This document shows, one piece after another, positions 1 to 11,676 of a stretch of DNA of 64,000 bases. Every line of letters begins with the position of its first letter. The stretch's first letter is position 1. Below the pieces are notes generated by a model. It ran no database searches. It was not told where the DNA came from and saw only the letters and a program-made list of their open reading frames with translations. This DNA is from Triplophysa rosa. Lineage: Eukaryota > Chordata > Actinopteri > Cypriniformes > Nemacheilidae. The stretch is from NCBI RefSeq assembly GCF_024868665.1, contig NC_079900.1, forward strand, positions 26,412,560 to 26,476,559. The letters run 5' to 3'. The translations under genes and the position numbers were made by a program.

Positions 1-524
1 GATTTAATTCATTTAAGCGTTTTCTGTAACAACTCAACCCATCCGAGAATGTCATATATTTACCCATGAACACATGAACTTCATCTCCAGAGTTGCTCTG
101 AGAGTTTATTTCAGAACATTTTACGACCTGCCAAAATAAAAGTCCGGTTAACTCGGTATGTTTATGTGGACAAATATATGACTATTTAATAGTAAAAAAA
201 GAAACTAAAACTAAGTTAGATAAAATAAATGCATCATGGATAAGCTGAAGTTAGTTGTTTACCTTTGAAATTATTCTTTATATTTTTATTAATGTTTCTT
301 ATTTATACATTTGTATTAGGCCTATGTTGCATTTTGCATGTAATATGGCAATGGAATGTACTAAATGGGTTTAGTTTTCACAGATATTATTGTATGCAAT
401 TTCAGCAATAAATTTGTTAATTTTTCTAAAAAGGAAACAAATTAGTTGTTCATTTTAAGAGACCTGTCTTATTTTCTCTTGTATATTTAGTATTGCTCTT
501 TAATAAAGAAAAAGTACTTATTAT
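1..524. other. AT-rich DNA, nothing recognised
   Basis: No supported ORF, RNA gene or repeat boundary seen. Confidence 0.3.
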
Positions 525-597
525 CCGAATACCCGATTAATCGATGGAAAATCAGTAGAATACTCGATTACTAAAATAATCGATAGCTGCAGCCCTA
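525..597 (-). mobile_element. Terminus of a hAT-like repeat
   Basis: Read on the minus strand it begins TAGGGCTGCAGC and contains alternating ATCGATTA-type motifs, the look of hAT-derived repeat ends common in fish. A related end (agggctgtcac) lies at 26830. The other boundary is not visible. Confidence 0.4.
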
Positions 598-1129
598 ATA
601 TCACCCACAACCCCTTGCTATTTACAGTATTATAGTCGAATAATGTTTTACAGTTTTTACTGTCACATTACAGTAAAATACTTTTCATATGACAGAAATT
701 CGTTACAGTGCATATGTCAACATGTGCCGGGCAGAAGTGATCGCTGGATGGCTGCCATGTCAGATAGTCACAGACCCACTGTTCTGTGTGGCTCTTGAGA
801 GGGGTTTTGGCTTCTCCTGTTCCTCCGCTGCAAAGCCAGCAAGAAATACATCCAAAGAGACCATTTTAATAATGATAAAAACGTGTTTGAGGACTTTGAC
901 AAGAAAGTTTGTGCTTTCAGATTTTACTCTGTGCATATAAAATGCTATTACATTTAAGAAGAAAAGTTATATATCGGAGGCCTTTGTTCTCTGTCACCAA
1001 AATGACACGATCACTCACACTGTAAGCACACTGAAAAATGCAGAACAATACACATTTGCAAATGTGCTGTTAAATGGTAGTTAGGGTGTTTTAGGGATTG
1101 TTGCATTAGGTGGTTGCTTACGCTACTGT
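598..1129. other. Unassigned
   Basis: An 83-codon open frame at 689-940 has no recognisable motif. Nothing else seen. Confidence 0.3.
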
Positions 1130-1400
1130 AGCTTTATCTGTAGACGGTTTCATTTCAACAACATAAACAAACGTTACTCCGCATGCGCACTTTTGTAACC
1201 CCAACTTAACTTCCTGTACACATTCACAAACAATAGAGTGCCTGTAGATTATTTCTGATAACAATCAAAAGAAACATTACTTGGCTTAACTTGTCTCTCC
1301 AATATTTTGAATTTAAGCTGCGATACCAAGCTCAGATGTCAATGTACCATACGGTTTGTTTAAATGAACATAGCTACAACAAAATTCAACAAATGGTTTT
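1130..1400 (+). repeat. Partial copy of the long-inverted-repeat element
   Basis: This stretch matches, in reverse orientation, the central part of the element at 18833-20150 (compare 19140-19385). Shared words include AACATAAACAAACGTTAC and TAGAGTGCCTGTAGATTATT. It is therefore an interspersed repeat fragment, not host coding sequence. Confidence 0.6.
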
Positions 1401-2938
1401 ATTTAATACAATTATTATACAATAAAATAATAATACTAATTAATATTCATATAAATTAAATTAAATATAAATAGTTATATTATTAGACACTAGCCAAACA
1501 CAAACCGGAAGTTAACTGGGGGTCGATGAAACGGTCTATAAACTTCTATAAACAGTATTTATCACCAGTGTTATATTAATGAGCTTGGGGAGAACTGGCC
1601 CTCCCTGTTCAGTCTGGTTATTCCCAAGTTTCTTCCTTCACTTTTCTAATGTTAAAGTTTTGCTTCCTTGCCACCGGCTTGCCGTTGGGGTAGCATTGCT
1701 AATGAATGCATCGGTTTGGTCATTTTCACAGTTAGTAATCTGAAGTCTTATGATATTATTGCAAATGTATTTTTATATTATTTATTTTCAATTTTTGTGT
1801 GTGTTAAAGTGTATTTTCGGTATAAAGTGTATTTTCGGTAAAAGCAGCTTTTCAAAATTGTCAAAAACCGCGACTGAAATTAAATGAACGGTTCAAATGA
1901 CCTGCACTTAATATAAACACTAGCAAAATTAATGCATGTGAAGCCTTTTTTGCCTTTTATCGGTACTACGAAAGCATAAAGCATTGCTCTGCGTATGTAT
2001 TCTGCTGCTTGAACGGTCTTGTTGTTTGACTACATATGTATGGTTAAACAGGCTGTTCCGATCACACAGCACATCCTGTTCTGTTTCCCTGGCACAGTGA
2101 TGTTGGAGAGGCAGTTCTCCACCTCACACACCTAACAGTGTGGTTTACAAAGTCCACAGAATGCCACAAACAGAGCTGGAGTAGCCCCAAATACAGGACC
2201 TTAAATATCACATCTCTACAAAAGTGCATTTCTTAAACTGTTCTTTTTGCATGCTTAAGTATAACCACATGTTATGCCATGGACATAATGTTTTCCACTG
2301 AACGGCTCTGAGAGCGGAGGACACTTCTCCCTGACTTGTTTGGTGCTGCACGGATTAGGCTGCCATAACATGGGCACAATGGTGGCCCTGACTCAAATGT
2401 CAGAGTTTCGAAAGAATGTTGTGATCCAAAGAAGCATATACATTTGAGCATTCAGCATGGCATGCATGGTGTTATCTTGCAAAGGTCTTTAATTCAGTGA
2501 CATCATTAGCTCTTTTTGAAGCCTCATTTGTTTCTGGTTGTAATGCATCTATGCAAACACACTATTAAGCAGAAATTCTGAGTCATTCCAATTGCAAAGG
2601 GCAATGGCAAATTTGAAGGAATGTACAGTACGTGCAGCACATTAGCTATGATCTAAGGCTGTCACAAGCGAGAAATGGCACCAACCTTTAGTTTTGCTAG
2701 GTCTTAGAGAGAGCCTAAAGAATTTTGCATCGCAATGTTTCACTATGTAGTTCAGTGCACTTGTATCTTGTCAGTTGGGTGTGTATGCAAGTGCCTTATT
2801 GGTTTAGACCCTGATTGATGTGTTTCACACAGTGCAGGGAATTTTTTTGAGTGCCAACAAGTGTACGTGCAACAGGAAGTGAGAGGTGAGGCTCGGTCTT
2901 GAAATCTGAAACTGCCCTACCTGCTTTTGCCTGTCTTT
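1401..2938. other. Unassigned
   Basis: No coding signal seen. Confidence 0.3.

Positions 2939-2939
<1 letters not shown>

Positions 2940-3017
<78 letters not shown>
2940..3017. repeat. (GA)n microsatellite
   Basis: About 39 uninterrupted GA dinucleotides. The serine/leucine-rich ORF on the opposite strand is an artefact of this repeat. Confidence 0.98.
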
Positions 3018-3019
<2 letters not shown>

Positions 3020-4149
3020 ATTGAAAGTGTGTCAAGTATGAACAGGAAGACAGATAGACAGGTTAGATCATGAGGAATTGTTGACAAAGATCAATCTTCA
3101 CCTAAAGCAGATATCACCATGGTTACCGCAATGCTGTATTTAATAACAGGCAAAGCAGAACGTTGTGTTTATCTTCTTATATCCATTCTTACAGACAGCT
3201 GTCAGGTAAATGTACTGCAAACGCATTCCATATGTTACAGTTACTAACATGTGCAAAGTTTATCATTCCCAAAAAAGCCTTTAGGGTTCAAAACGTTGCT
3301 TTCTTCTGACAGCATATGCTCCGTGCACGGCGGAGAAATCCCAGCAAATATGTTTGTTGAGCTCCATGTTTGCATGGTTGTATGTTAACAGAACAGATTG
3401 TGAGGTGCTATCTCCTCAGCATATATGCTCAGTGAACAGGGAGGAGTTTAGATCTGTCTCTCTGATGTGGGGTGATTACGGACGGCCTGCATTTTGTTAT
3501 GCATTGCTTCCACACTGGGCCCTTAAAAAGCAAAGAGAACAAAATGGCCAATGTTCTCAAGAGCTTATTGAGGTCTGTCATTGTTGCTTACGGTACATGG
3601 ACACAGCTTTCTGTACTCTTATTGCACTCTGGGAAAATGACTGATTTTCTCACATGCAAAACAATCTGTTTATTCTTTTTTTGGTGTGCTAATAGGTTAT
3701 TGCTGGCTAATTTGGCATATTAAGGTGCTCATTACAGTTGTAACTGATCCATGCACATTTAGCTCTAGTTCTCGAATGCTTTTGTTTGCTATGGGAAAGA
3801 CACCATATCCCACAAGTCCACTTTTGCCCACTGAACAGTGTCTTTGTCCTGCTGGTGTCTAGAGGGTTTCCCTTACAGTTTGATAGGGCTCTGCCTTATC
3901 TGTTAGGTGCAGCTTTGGTGTGCAAGTGAAACAACACCATGAGAATTCAGTCGCTACAATTGAAGTCATCAGCATTGCCCCTTATAGCACTTAGCAGACA
4001 AGCTAACCTTTGTTTCCAAAGTATAAAACAAAGGATTGTAAGCCATGCTTCTTTCTTTCATTATTTGATTAGATTCTCATAATGTCTGGGAAGACATTTA
4101 ACCATTCTGCAGGTGACGCTGTGGGTGTGAGAAATGGTACATGCACCGC
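3018..4149. other. Unassigned
   Basis: Short overlapping open frames at 3354-3723 show no recognisable domain. Confidence 0.3.
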
Positions 4150-4360
4150 TCAAGTTAAACTGAATCCCCGCAAACATGCCTCTGCTGGGGCCATGCTGGC
4201 TTTTTGTGGGCACAGTGGGCTAGGGCCAGGCCACACCAAACCTAAACAGGTCCAGTGAGGGCTTGCCCAGTCAGGGTCCACAGCTTCGGGCTCACCGCGG
4301 GCCAGCCCGTTCGGGCCCAGAGCAACTTTTGTACCTTTGGGCCCATTCAGGTTTTGTGTA
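4150..4360. repeat. GC-rich repeat related to the minisatellite at 5.3 kb
   Basis: Rich in GGGCC, GGGCT and GCGGGCC words in an otherwise AT-rich neighbourhood, sharing motifs such as gtgagggct with 5275-5500. Probably one degenerate block of the same repeat. Confidence 0.5.
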
Positions 4361-4527
4361 GGCAACCTTTCCCACGCACTGTTTGACTGCTTTTTAAAGA
4401 ATACTAACAACCCTGATTGGCCATTCTTTAGCCACTTAATTGAACGGGAATGGCTCAAACCAAAATAAACCTTTTCTGAACCTGAGTCTAAGGAGGGTTG
4501 TAAAAGGTAAGCTATGTATTACAAATA

Positions 4528-4528
<1 letters not shown>

Positions 4529-4573
<45 letters not shown>
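4529..4573. repeat. (TA)n microsatellite
   Basis: About 22 perfect TA units. Confidence 0.98.
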
Positions 4574-4575
<2 letters not shown>

Positions 4576-5089
4576 CTGTGTTGTTTCATATAGGCCTATT
4601 TGCTTTTCAGAGGCTGTAAGAAAATGCTCCTTTCAACCAAGTCCTCTTGATTCTGAAGTTGAGAGTGGCAGGTGTGGTGTGGTTGCAAGAGACCGAGCAG
4701 GTGGATGAAAGGAGCGCTACCACATCTGCTGACTAGTTGAGAGACTTTGGGGGAAGAGTGAGCTGTGCCAATGAATAGGTGAAAGTAATAATTTGGTATT
4801 TTTTACTTTTATGTAAATTTGTATTATTTTTATATTTGTTTAGATAATTTGTTGTCCATTTTAATTTGTTGTCCAGTGTCGAATGAGCTGTATTAACCTG
4901 ATGTTTTCCATTTCGTGTTTAATAAATCCATTGGTTTGAAATCCCTTTGACTGTACACTTTTGACAAAACAGACATTAGTTATGTGGTGACTGCATCCAT
5001 TTCAGATGTATAATAACTTTATTCCCCAAAGACTTATTGTTATAGCAGCCAAAAAGTATTTACCGTGAAACAGATTTATTGTTGTATAT

Positions 5090-5262
5090 CAGGGGTGTCC
5101 AAACTCTGTCCTGGAGGGCCGTTGTCCTCACAGTTTAGCTCCAACCTGCCTCAGCACACCTGCTTGAAGGTTTCTAGTCTTCCTAGTAAGATCTTGATTA
5201 GCTGTTTCAGGTGTGTTTGATTATGGTTGAAGCTGAACTCTGCAGGACTGTGGACACCTCTG
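5090..5262. mobile_element. Short palindromic MITE, family A, copy 1
   Basis: Ends are CAGGGGTGTCC and its imperfect inverse GGACACCTCTG. The body is partly self-complementary (cctggagggcc, tttagctccaacc). Further copies are at 32797-32989, 39048-39240 and 44145-44336. Non-coding, so mobilised in trans. Confidence 0.75.
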
Positions 5263-5274
5263 CTGTAGATTAAT

Positions 5275-5500
5275 AGTGTGGGCCCTGTGTGGGCCCAATG
5301 AGGGCTTCCTGGGGGCTAAGTGAGGGCTGCCTGTGCCGGGCCAGCGCGGGCCTCCTGGGGGCTAAGTGAGGGCTGCCTGTGCCGGGCCAGCGCGGGCCTC
5401 CTGGGGGCTAAGTGAGGGCTACCTGTGCAGGGCCAGCACTAAGGGCCTGTGCGGGCCTAGTGGGGGTTTCCCGGGGTGTTAAGTGAGGGCTGCCCACTTT
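5275..5500. repeat. GC-rich minisatellite, about 57-bp units
   Basis: Two consecutive units share gggggctaagtgagggctgcctgtgccgg and a following gccagcgcgggcctcc block; flanking units are more degenerate. The period between the two best copies is about 57 bp. Confidence 0.8.
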
Positions 5501-6638
5501 GACACTTTTTTGTTGACACATTTTGACACTTTTTTGTTTATTTGGTTGTTGTTTTTTAGAGCAGATGAACATTTCGGAACAGGTCAGATTTTGGTGGCAT
5601 GGAATTAAAAAACTATTTTCAGCAGCTACTGCCAAATGGTCTACAATTTTAATAGTCTAAAGGTGTGCTCACATGTGTGTTTAACAGAAATTACTGTTGT
5701 TGCTTTAGAAATGACAGAATCTCTTATATCACTTCATTCTGTTGGCCTTTTGAACAAATACATGCGGAAAAGTACTCTTTATGCAAGCAGAGTATAGTTC
5801 AATATTTGTACACAACTGACTTTAGTGTGAATGTTAAATTGGTCCATGTGCAGTCGGGCAACAGTTTCATGCAATCTGCTGTGTGGGAGAGAACAGGTTT
5901 AACAGGATTTATATCCTGACAGTATCAGTCCACTAACTCTTGGTTTTGCTTTTCAATCAGCCCTCAGAATTGATCCTACTGTATAATCAGCCTGCATATT
6001 GGACCCAAAACACCATCCAAATCCTATTCTTTGAACATTATCTGAGTGTAGGACTTTCAATATGTCAATTCTGGGTTCAATGTTTTTGGGCATGTTCAGT
6101 TTCCAGTTAAATAGGAAATTGGCTGGTAATTTGAATGCATGGATCATTGCGCAACGCATGGATGGCGAAGGATGTTTTTAGCCTTGGAGAACAGCAGCTC
6201 GCACCTCAGCTAGGAGCTGGTCCATAAATAATGAGACTGGCCAAAAATCAGGGATTGATGTCGACAGTTAGAATATAGACATAAAGAAAACAGACATACA
6301 AAAGCCTGATTCAATGTTCCCAAGTGAGAACAATACGTTTCAAAAACTACCAATAACTCAAATGTTATTGCACAGAGGGTGCTTTTTCTTCGCTCAGGAG
6401 ATTCTCAGTGGGAGATTATAGGAGGAAATAAATCTGTTTTCTTCTGCGAAGGTCCAATTTGAAGTTTCTTTTCACAGAATTAATGATTGAATCTGTACCT
6501 AAATAAAATTATCTGCATTGAATACAGTAAGTACTCAGTGCCTCTTGAGCAATTTAACAATTCGTCTAATGCCAAACGTCAATGCTTTAGACTTCCAATT
6601 ACACTGTAGTCACTGAAGAATGCTCCTCTGACATCACC
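5501..6638. other. Unassigned
   Basis: Open frames of 68-84 codons show no recognisable domain. Nothing else seen. Confidence 0.3.
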
Positions 6639-6643
6639 CTACG

Positions 6644-7062
6644 TGTCAGGATCCTGTCCTCCCTATTCTGAGTTTTCGTGCCTTGTGGACAGGGTCGTGA
6701 CAGTACCATGTCTTGTGTGTGTGTTTCGTCTTGTGTGGAGACACGTGGCGGTTTGTTTTGACATTTCTCTGCGTGTCCTCCTGTCTTTCGTTAGCTCCGC
6801 CCCCTTGTTTCTTCGTTAGTGTTTCACCTCACCTGTCCCATCATCTTCCCGCCAGTTCCCATTAGTGTTGAGCATTAGTATTATTTTGGATTATTCATCG
6901 TGTTTGTTTTATCCCCCTTGTGGGAAGTATTTTAGTTTGTTTACTTGTTTTGTTTGGTACCGTATTCCCCATTGTGGGTTTTTTATTTCTGTTATTAATA
7001 AAAGTATTTTTGTTAACCCTTCAACTGCCTGCACTTGGGTTCTGTCTCCACCGTTCCTGACA
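6644..7062 (+). mobile_element. Solo LTR of a Ty3/Gypsy-type element
   Basis: A 419-bp sequence beginning TGTCAGGATCC and ending TTCCTGACA, so the ends are TG...CA with a 7-bp inverted match. It is flanked by a perfect 5-bp duplication CTACG (6639-6643 and 7063-7067). AATAAA lies at 6997-7002. No coding sequence follows, so this is a single LTR left after LTR-LTR recombination. Assignment to Gypsy rests on end sequence and duplication length. Confidence 0.85.
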
Positions 7063-7067
7063 CTACG

Positions 7068-8392
7068 CTCCTATGAACACAGTGCTGACAGCTTTCACTT
7101 CCCTGACAGATGACATCTCATTCCTTTCTTTCCCTCAGGGAAAAGAGAACTGCAGCAATTCATCGCTCGGTCACGTCAGGTTTTCCAAGGCACGTGAGAA
7201 AAGTTCAGTAAATATAGATTTAATGTGTATAATATGTGGTTTTGGACATTCCTGTGGCCATTGTAAATGACAGATTTTCCCGTATCTGTCTTTGAAAAGA
7301 GGTTTCCTGAGATGTTTTATGAATGTGCTTCATGACAGGTGAATGAAGATTTGTGCCTTTCCAATCAACTTCCAAACAGCATTAAAGGGGAAATTCAGCT
7401 CTCAAGTGTTTTCTTGAATTATTTCTTTATTGCCTGGGGTTGTTTCTTTGTGGGGGGGGGGGTTGGGGGGGGGCTAATGGAAAAGAAAAATATTTTTTAT
7501 TATTTTTCAATAATAATAAAAAAGTTATTTTTTCTGGAAATGCATATTTACTAGATACATTTCTAGGTTATGGTTGTTTGGTGGTTTCAAGGGCAGATTT
7601 ACAGTGAGAGCCCAACACAGAATGTGCGGAGCAGCATACTAATATATTGCGAGGATTAACAGCAAGAATTCCCAAACGCTGGGGGTGGGGTTGTTGGGGA
7701 GTGCTGCACATGCCAGAGTGACCCGACCCATTGACACTATGATAAATAAGTTACTAATGTCATGTGCAGATATCATAAAGCTTGTGACTGTATAGTTGGT
7801 GAAGTAATTTTGGTAGTTGTTCATTGGCAGTGGAAACTGCGTAGAATGGTGGCTCTAGGGAGCACTTCAATTGTATTGGCGCAAATGGTAAGTGCACCAG
7901 GTCAGGTACTTGTTTGATAACATGCCAAGCACCGACTTTACCCCACACTAGTGTTTGTGGCATATAGCAGGCCTCTCATCTGCTGTATGTGTGACATTGA
8001 AATGGCAAACATTTGCAAGTTTGTTGTGTAGTTTGTTTTGATGCTATGGGTCTGTTTCTGTACAAGGTTTCCAACTTTCTTGGAAGTTTAAATTCAAGTC
8101 AGGTCATTTTAGTCAGTTGTTTACTAGGTTTTAAAATCTCAGATTCGCTTAATAGGACTAGGTGTTATAATCCCACTATTTCAGCACAGTTTAATTGCCC
8201 AATAGGACATTTCCCAAGCTTTATGCATGACAGGGGGAAGCAGTCAAGAATACGAATAGAGGAAAGGAGGTCTGAGGTTTCACTGGGTTCGTTGGGTAGG
8301 CATCCTCTGTGTTTGGAGTATCTATGATTATAGAAATACATAGCATATTTATACTTACCTTTCCTTGCTATTATCAGGGAGACATCTCATGA
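7068..8392. other. Unassigned, includes a G-run
   Basis: Two G-homopolymers separated by TT lie near 7452-7475. Open frames at 7073-8327 have no recognisable domain. Confidence 0.3.
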
Positions 8393-8398
8393 GTTGTG

Positions 8399-8672
8399 TG
8401 TCGTGATCTCAGTCTTGTCGTTGCTTTGTGTCTTTGTGTGGGTGTGTGTTTTGTCGAATTCGTGGAGTGCCAATTGACAGCTCCACACGTGTTCGGTGTC
8501 TGCGTCACTCACCCCACCCCTGTGTCTCCCTACCAGACTTTCCCCTCACCGGTTTCCCATCACCTCATCACTCTCACCCCTGTAGCTTGTTCCTGATCAG
8601 CAGCTTCCCCTAGTCCCTCATTATGTTCCTCCTGCAGGTTATTCCCGCCTTTTAGGTTTTCTCTATTTAATC
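8399..8672 (+). repeat. 5' LTR remnant of the Gypsy element
   Basis: Aligns to the 3' LTR up to CTCTATTTAATC, where it jumps directly to gag sequence. It carries about 120 bp (roughly 8466-8590) absent from the 3' LTR, so one of the two LTRs has an indel. Confidence 0.8.
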
Positions 8673-8848
8673 GGGAAGCTACCTCGGGATCTGGACGCTC
8701 TCACCAACTTGTGTCTTCGGGTCGAGAGTCGGATTAACAACCGCCGGCGCCGCCAACCCTCACCGCCCTCCTGGCGTGTCCGGGATGCCAACACTCCTCA
8801 GAGAACAGTCGGAGCAGGCACCGACGATGAACCGATGCAACTAGGATG
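8673..8848 (+). pseudogene. Gypsy gag fragment, upstream of nested LTR
   Basis: Reads in frame through a basic, proline-rich stretch with NNRRRRQP and ends in DDEPMQLG before the nested insertion. The same frame continues after the insertion at 9699. This is the C-terminal part of a Gypsy Gag upstream of the zinc knuckle; the N-terminal part is deleted. Confidence 0.7.
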
Positions 8849-9694
8849 TATTGTGTAATTTCTGGGCACATATAGAATATATTGTGTAATTTCTGGGCAC
8901 ATATAGATGTTTTTTACATGTATTGAGCACTGTTTTTCACCACAGTTATAAATGCACTTGATAAAATACCTAAAAAGTATTGAGAAGTATTCATAGGAAC
9001 ATTAGTACATAGTTGGGTTGATCTGAAATCATATTCAATAAGAATAATTACATATAAGTAGGTTTATGATGATAATTTGATTATTTGAAGAAGAATTGAT
9101 GATTTAATGACACAATCTGTACCTGTAACCAATGATTGTTCATATAAATGCACTTAATGTCACTTTAAGCATGTTTAAAGCACATTTGAGCACAGTGTAA
9201 CAAGGTAAAATCCAGTGATGTTTTTTAGAGGCCTAAAGTTTGAAGCCTGTTGTGCTCTCTCTGAAACCTGGGGATTTTCCACTGTTTAAAAGTAACCATG
9301 ATTACGCACGTACGCCACGCCGTCTCGTATGGAGACCATGGCTTGTTTGGTGGTCTTGTGTAGTAACCATTGTATGCAAATTATTTTAAAAATGATGTAA
9401 TAACCAGCGTACCACCATTAGATACGTACCTTGTTACCTGGGACTTATTGGTGGCAGGCAATTAACAATTGGTTAATAAAAATAAGAGATAACAGGAAAA
9501 TACCTGATTGGTTTCAGAAGAGACCACCTTTCAGAAATTTTACTATAACTGTAGACTGGAAAACACTTGGTTTTTAGATGACTTGGAACATCTCACTTTG
9601 TTTGGCTCGAGCAAATAAAGTTAACTCCTTGGCACCCGGACCTTCTTTGTCTGAGAGATTTTTTGAACTACAAGACTGATATTTTTCCACAACA
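8849..9694 (+). mobile_element. Solo LTR nested in the Gypsy gag
   Basis: An 846-bp insertion beginning TATTGTG and ending CACAACA (inverse TGTTGTG, so the first LTR bases are mutated from TG). It is flanked by a 4-bp duplication GATG (8845-8848 and 9695-9698). Removing the insertion and one GATG makes the gag frame continuous. AATAAA is at 9614-9619. The size and 4-bp duplication suggest an endogenous-retrovirus-like LTR (inference). A 31-bp direct repeat occupies its first 60 bp. Confidence 0.85.
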
Positions 9695-9698
9695 GATG

Positions 9699-10160
9699 CT
9701 CATGTTTGTCTCCGCAGCAGAAGCAGCAGCGTCTGCTAGGAGGACTTTGCTTCTACTGTGGGAAATCTGTGCATCAGGTTGGACAGTGCCCGTTAAAAGA
9801 TCTCAGGTGGGCGCTATTCCTATTACCTCTCCTGTCTCCCGCACCCTACTGCCATTCCGGATTTTGTTCGCTGGTCACAGCCACACCAGGCAAGCACTTC
9901 TCAACTCAGGTGCTGAGGGAAGTTTCCTCGAGGGAAGATTCCTTGATGCAGCCACAGCGAGCCGGTGGAAGTATCCAGTTAAATGCCCCGCCAAGCCCAT
10001 CTCGGTCCAGACGCTAGCGGGTCTTCCCTTTGCTACCATAACTCACGTCACCCCTCACGTAAGACTCTTTCTTTCTGGGAATCATTGTGAGTGTATTGAG
10101 CTGTACATCTTCGATTCCCCCAATACTCCCCATATTAGGGCATCCTTGGTTGTCACAGCA
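9699..10160 (+). pseudogene. Gypsy gag zinc knuckle and protease remnant
   Basis: A CCHC zinc knuckle, CFYCGKSVHQVGQC (C-X2-C-X4-H-X4-C), lies at about 9747-9791 in the frame that starts at 9706. About 35 codons on, another frame carries LLNSGAEGSF, a retropepsin active site with D of D-S-G replaced by N. The switch of frame between knuckle and protease and the mutated catalytic Asp show it is dead. Confidence 0.75.
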
Positions 10161-10430
10161 CAATCCTCACATTGATTGGGTTAAGAATTCTATTTTGGCC
10201 TGGAGCTCTTCTTGTCATGCGTCTTGTCTGGGTTCTGTACCTTCTCCTGTCTCTGTGCCTTCTGTGTTGCAGGTCGAAGCCGCCAATTTGACTGGGGTCC
10301 CGGAGGAGTACCACGATCTGCGCACGGTGTTCAGCAGGTCATGAGCCACCTCTCTCCCTCCGCAATGCCCCTACGACTGCGCCATAGACCTCCTCCCTAG
10401 ACTTCTCCGCCCAAGGGGCGTCTCTATTCA

Positions 10431-11196
10431 TTGTCCAGTCCTGAAAGAGAGGCCATGAACAAGTACATTCACGAGTGTTTACAAGCTGGGCTCATTTGCC
10501 ACTCCTCCTCACCGGCAGGTGCGGGCTTCTTCTTTGTCCAGAAGAAGGACGGTTCCCTGTGCCCATGTATTGATTATCGAGGTTTGAATGAGATTACTGT
10601 TAAAAATAAATACCCCTTGCCTCTCATGTCAACTGCCTTCTAACTTTTGCAGGGAGCCCGGGTCTTTACCAAGCTAGACCTACGCAATGCCTATCACCTG
10701 GTTCGTATCCAAGAGGGGGACGAGTGGAAGACGGCATTTAATACACTCTCGGGACACTACAAGTATTTGGTTCTCCCGTTTGGTTTGACCAATGCTCCTG
10801 CCGTCTTCCAGGGCCTCGTCAATGCCGTGTTGGGAGACATGATTAATCGGTTTGTATTTGTGTACCTGGATGACATTCTTATTTTCCCCTTCTCTACTGG
10901 AACACGCCCGACACGTCAGGGAGGTTCTCCAGCGGTTATTAGAAAATCAGCTTTTTGTTAAGTCGGAGAAGTGCAAATTCCACGCTGTCACAGTTTCGTT
11001 CCTTGGTCATATCGTTTCTCCCAGAGGCATCGACCCTGATCCTGCTAAGATCACAGCCATCACCGGTTGGCCAGTTCCCGATTCTCATAAAGCTCTACAG
11101 CGGTTCCTGGGTTTCGCCAAATTTTACCAGCGATTTATGCGGGGTTTCGACCAAATTGCCATTCCGCTCACCGCATTTACCTCCACCAATTTTTAG
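10431..11196 (+). pseudogene. Gypsy reverse transcriptase, broken
   Basis: Recognisable RT blocks in order: [47 protein letters not shown], the catalytic YLDD (about 10861-10872), then FLGHIVSPRGI and LQRFLGFAKFYQRF of the thumb and connection. There is an in-frame TAA at 10641-10643 and a one-base frameshift just after YLDD near 10890, with a further stop at 11194-11196. Confidence 0.88.
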
Positions 11197-11229
11197 TTCA
11201 GGTGGAATTCCCAAGCTCAGGTAGCCTTT

Positions 11230-11560
11230 GATAACCTCAAGTCCCGTTTTGTCTCTGCTCCTGTGCTTTGTTTTCCAGAACCCGTGTGTCCAGTGGGCAG
11301 GTTGTTTGTTCCGGCCACGCTGTGCCCCTAAGTACTGCAGTGGGGTCATTCATCTAAGTTTGTTGGCCATCCAGGAATCCGGGGAACCCTGGCTTCCATC
11401 TGCCAGCGGTTTTGGTGGCCCTCCATGGCTGCAGATGTTAGACAGTTCGTGTTGGCTTACCCTGTCTGCGCTCATTGTAAGCCCTCCCACCGCCCCCTGC
11501 TGGTCTGCTCCACCCACTTCCCATCCCTTCCCGCCCTTGGTCACACATCGCCTTAGATTT
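11230..11560 (+). pseudogene. Gypsy integrase N-terminal remnant
   Basis: After a few codons of RNase H entry, the sequence jumps to an integrase zinc-binding region: FVGHPGI followed by CQRFWWPSM and CPVCAHCK (the HHCC finger). The DDE core is lost before the 3' LTR. A deletion therefore removed RNase H proper and most of integrase. Confidence 0.7.
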
Positions 11561-11676
11561 TGTCACTGGAGCTGGGTGCTGTCTCGCGACATTCTGGACC
11601 GGTCGCTGATTGTGGACGTCCACCGGAGACGAGGTGAGCCCCCCCCAAGCGCCCGGTGGCGCCACTGGGGGGGTAC

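Noticed and set aside
2796..3035. Leucine/serine-repeat ORF
   Set aside because: Produced by the (GA)n microsatellite read on the minus strand.
9663..10175. 170-codon ORF as a host gene
   Set aside because: Overlaps the nested LTR end and the Gypsy gag/protease region; only the protease-like part is meaningful.
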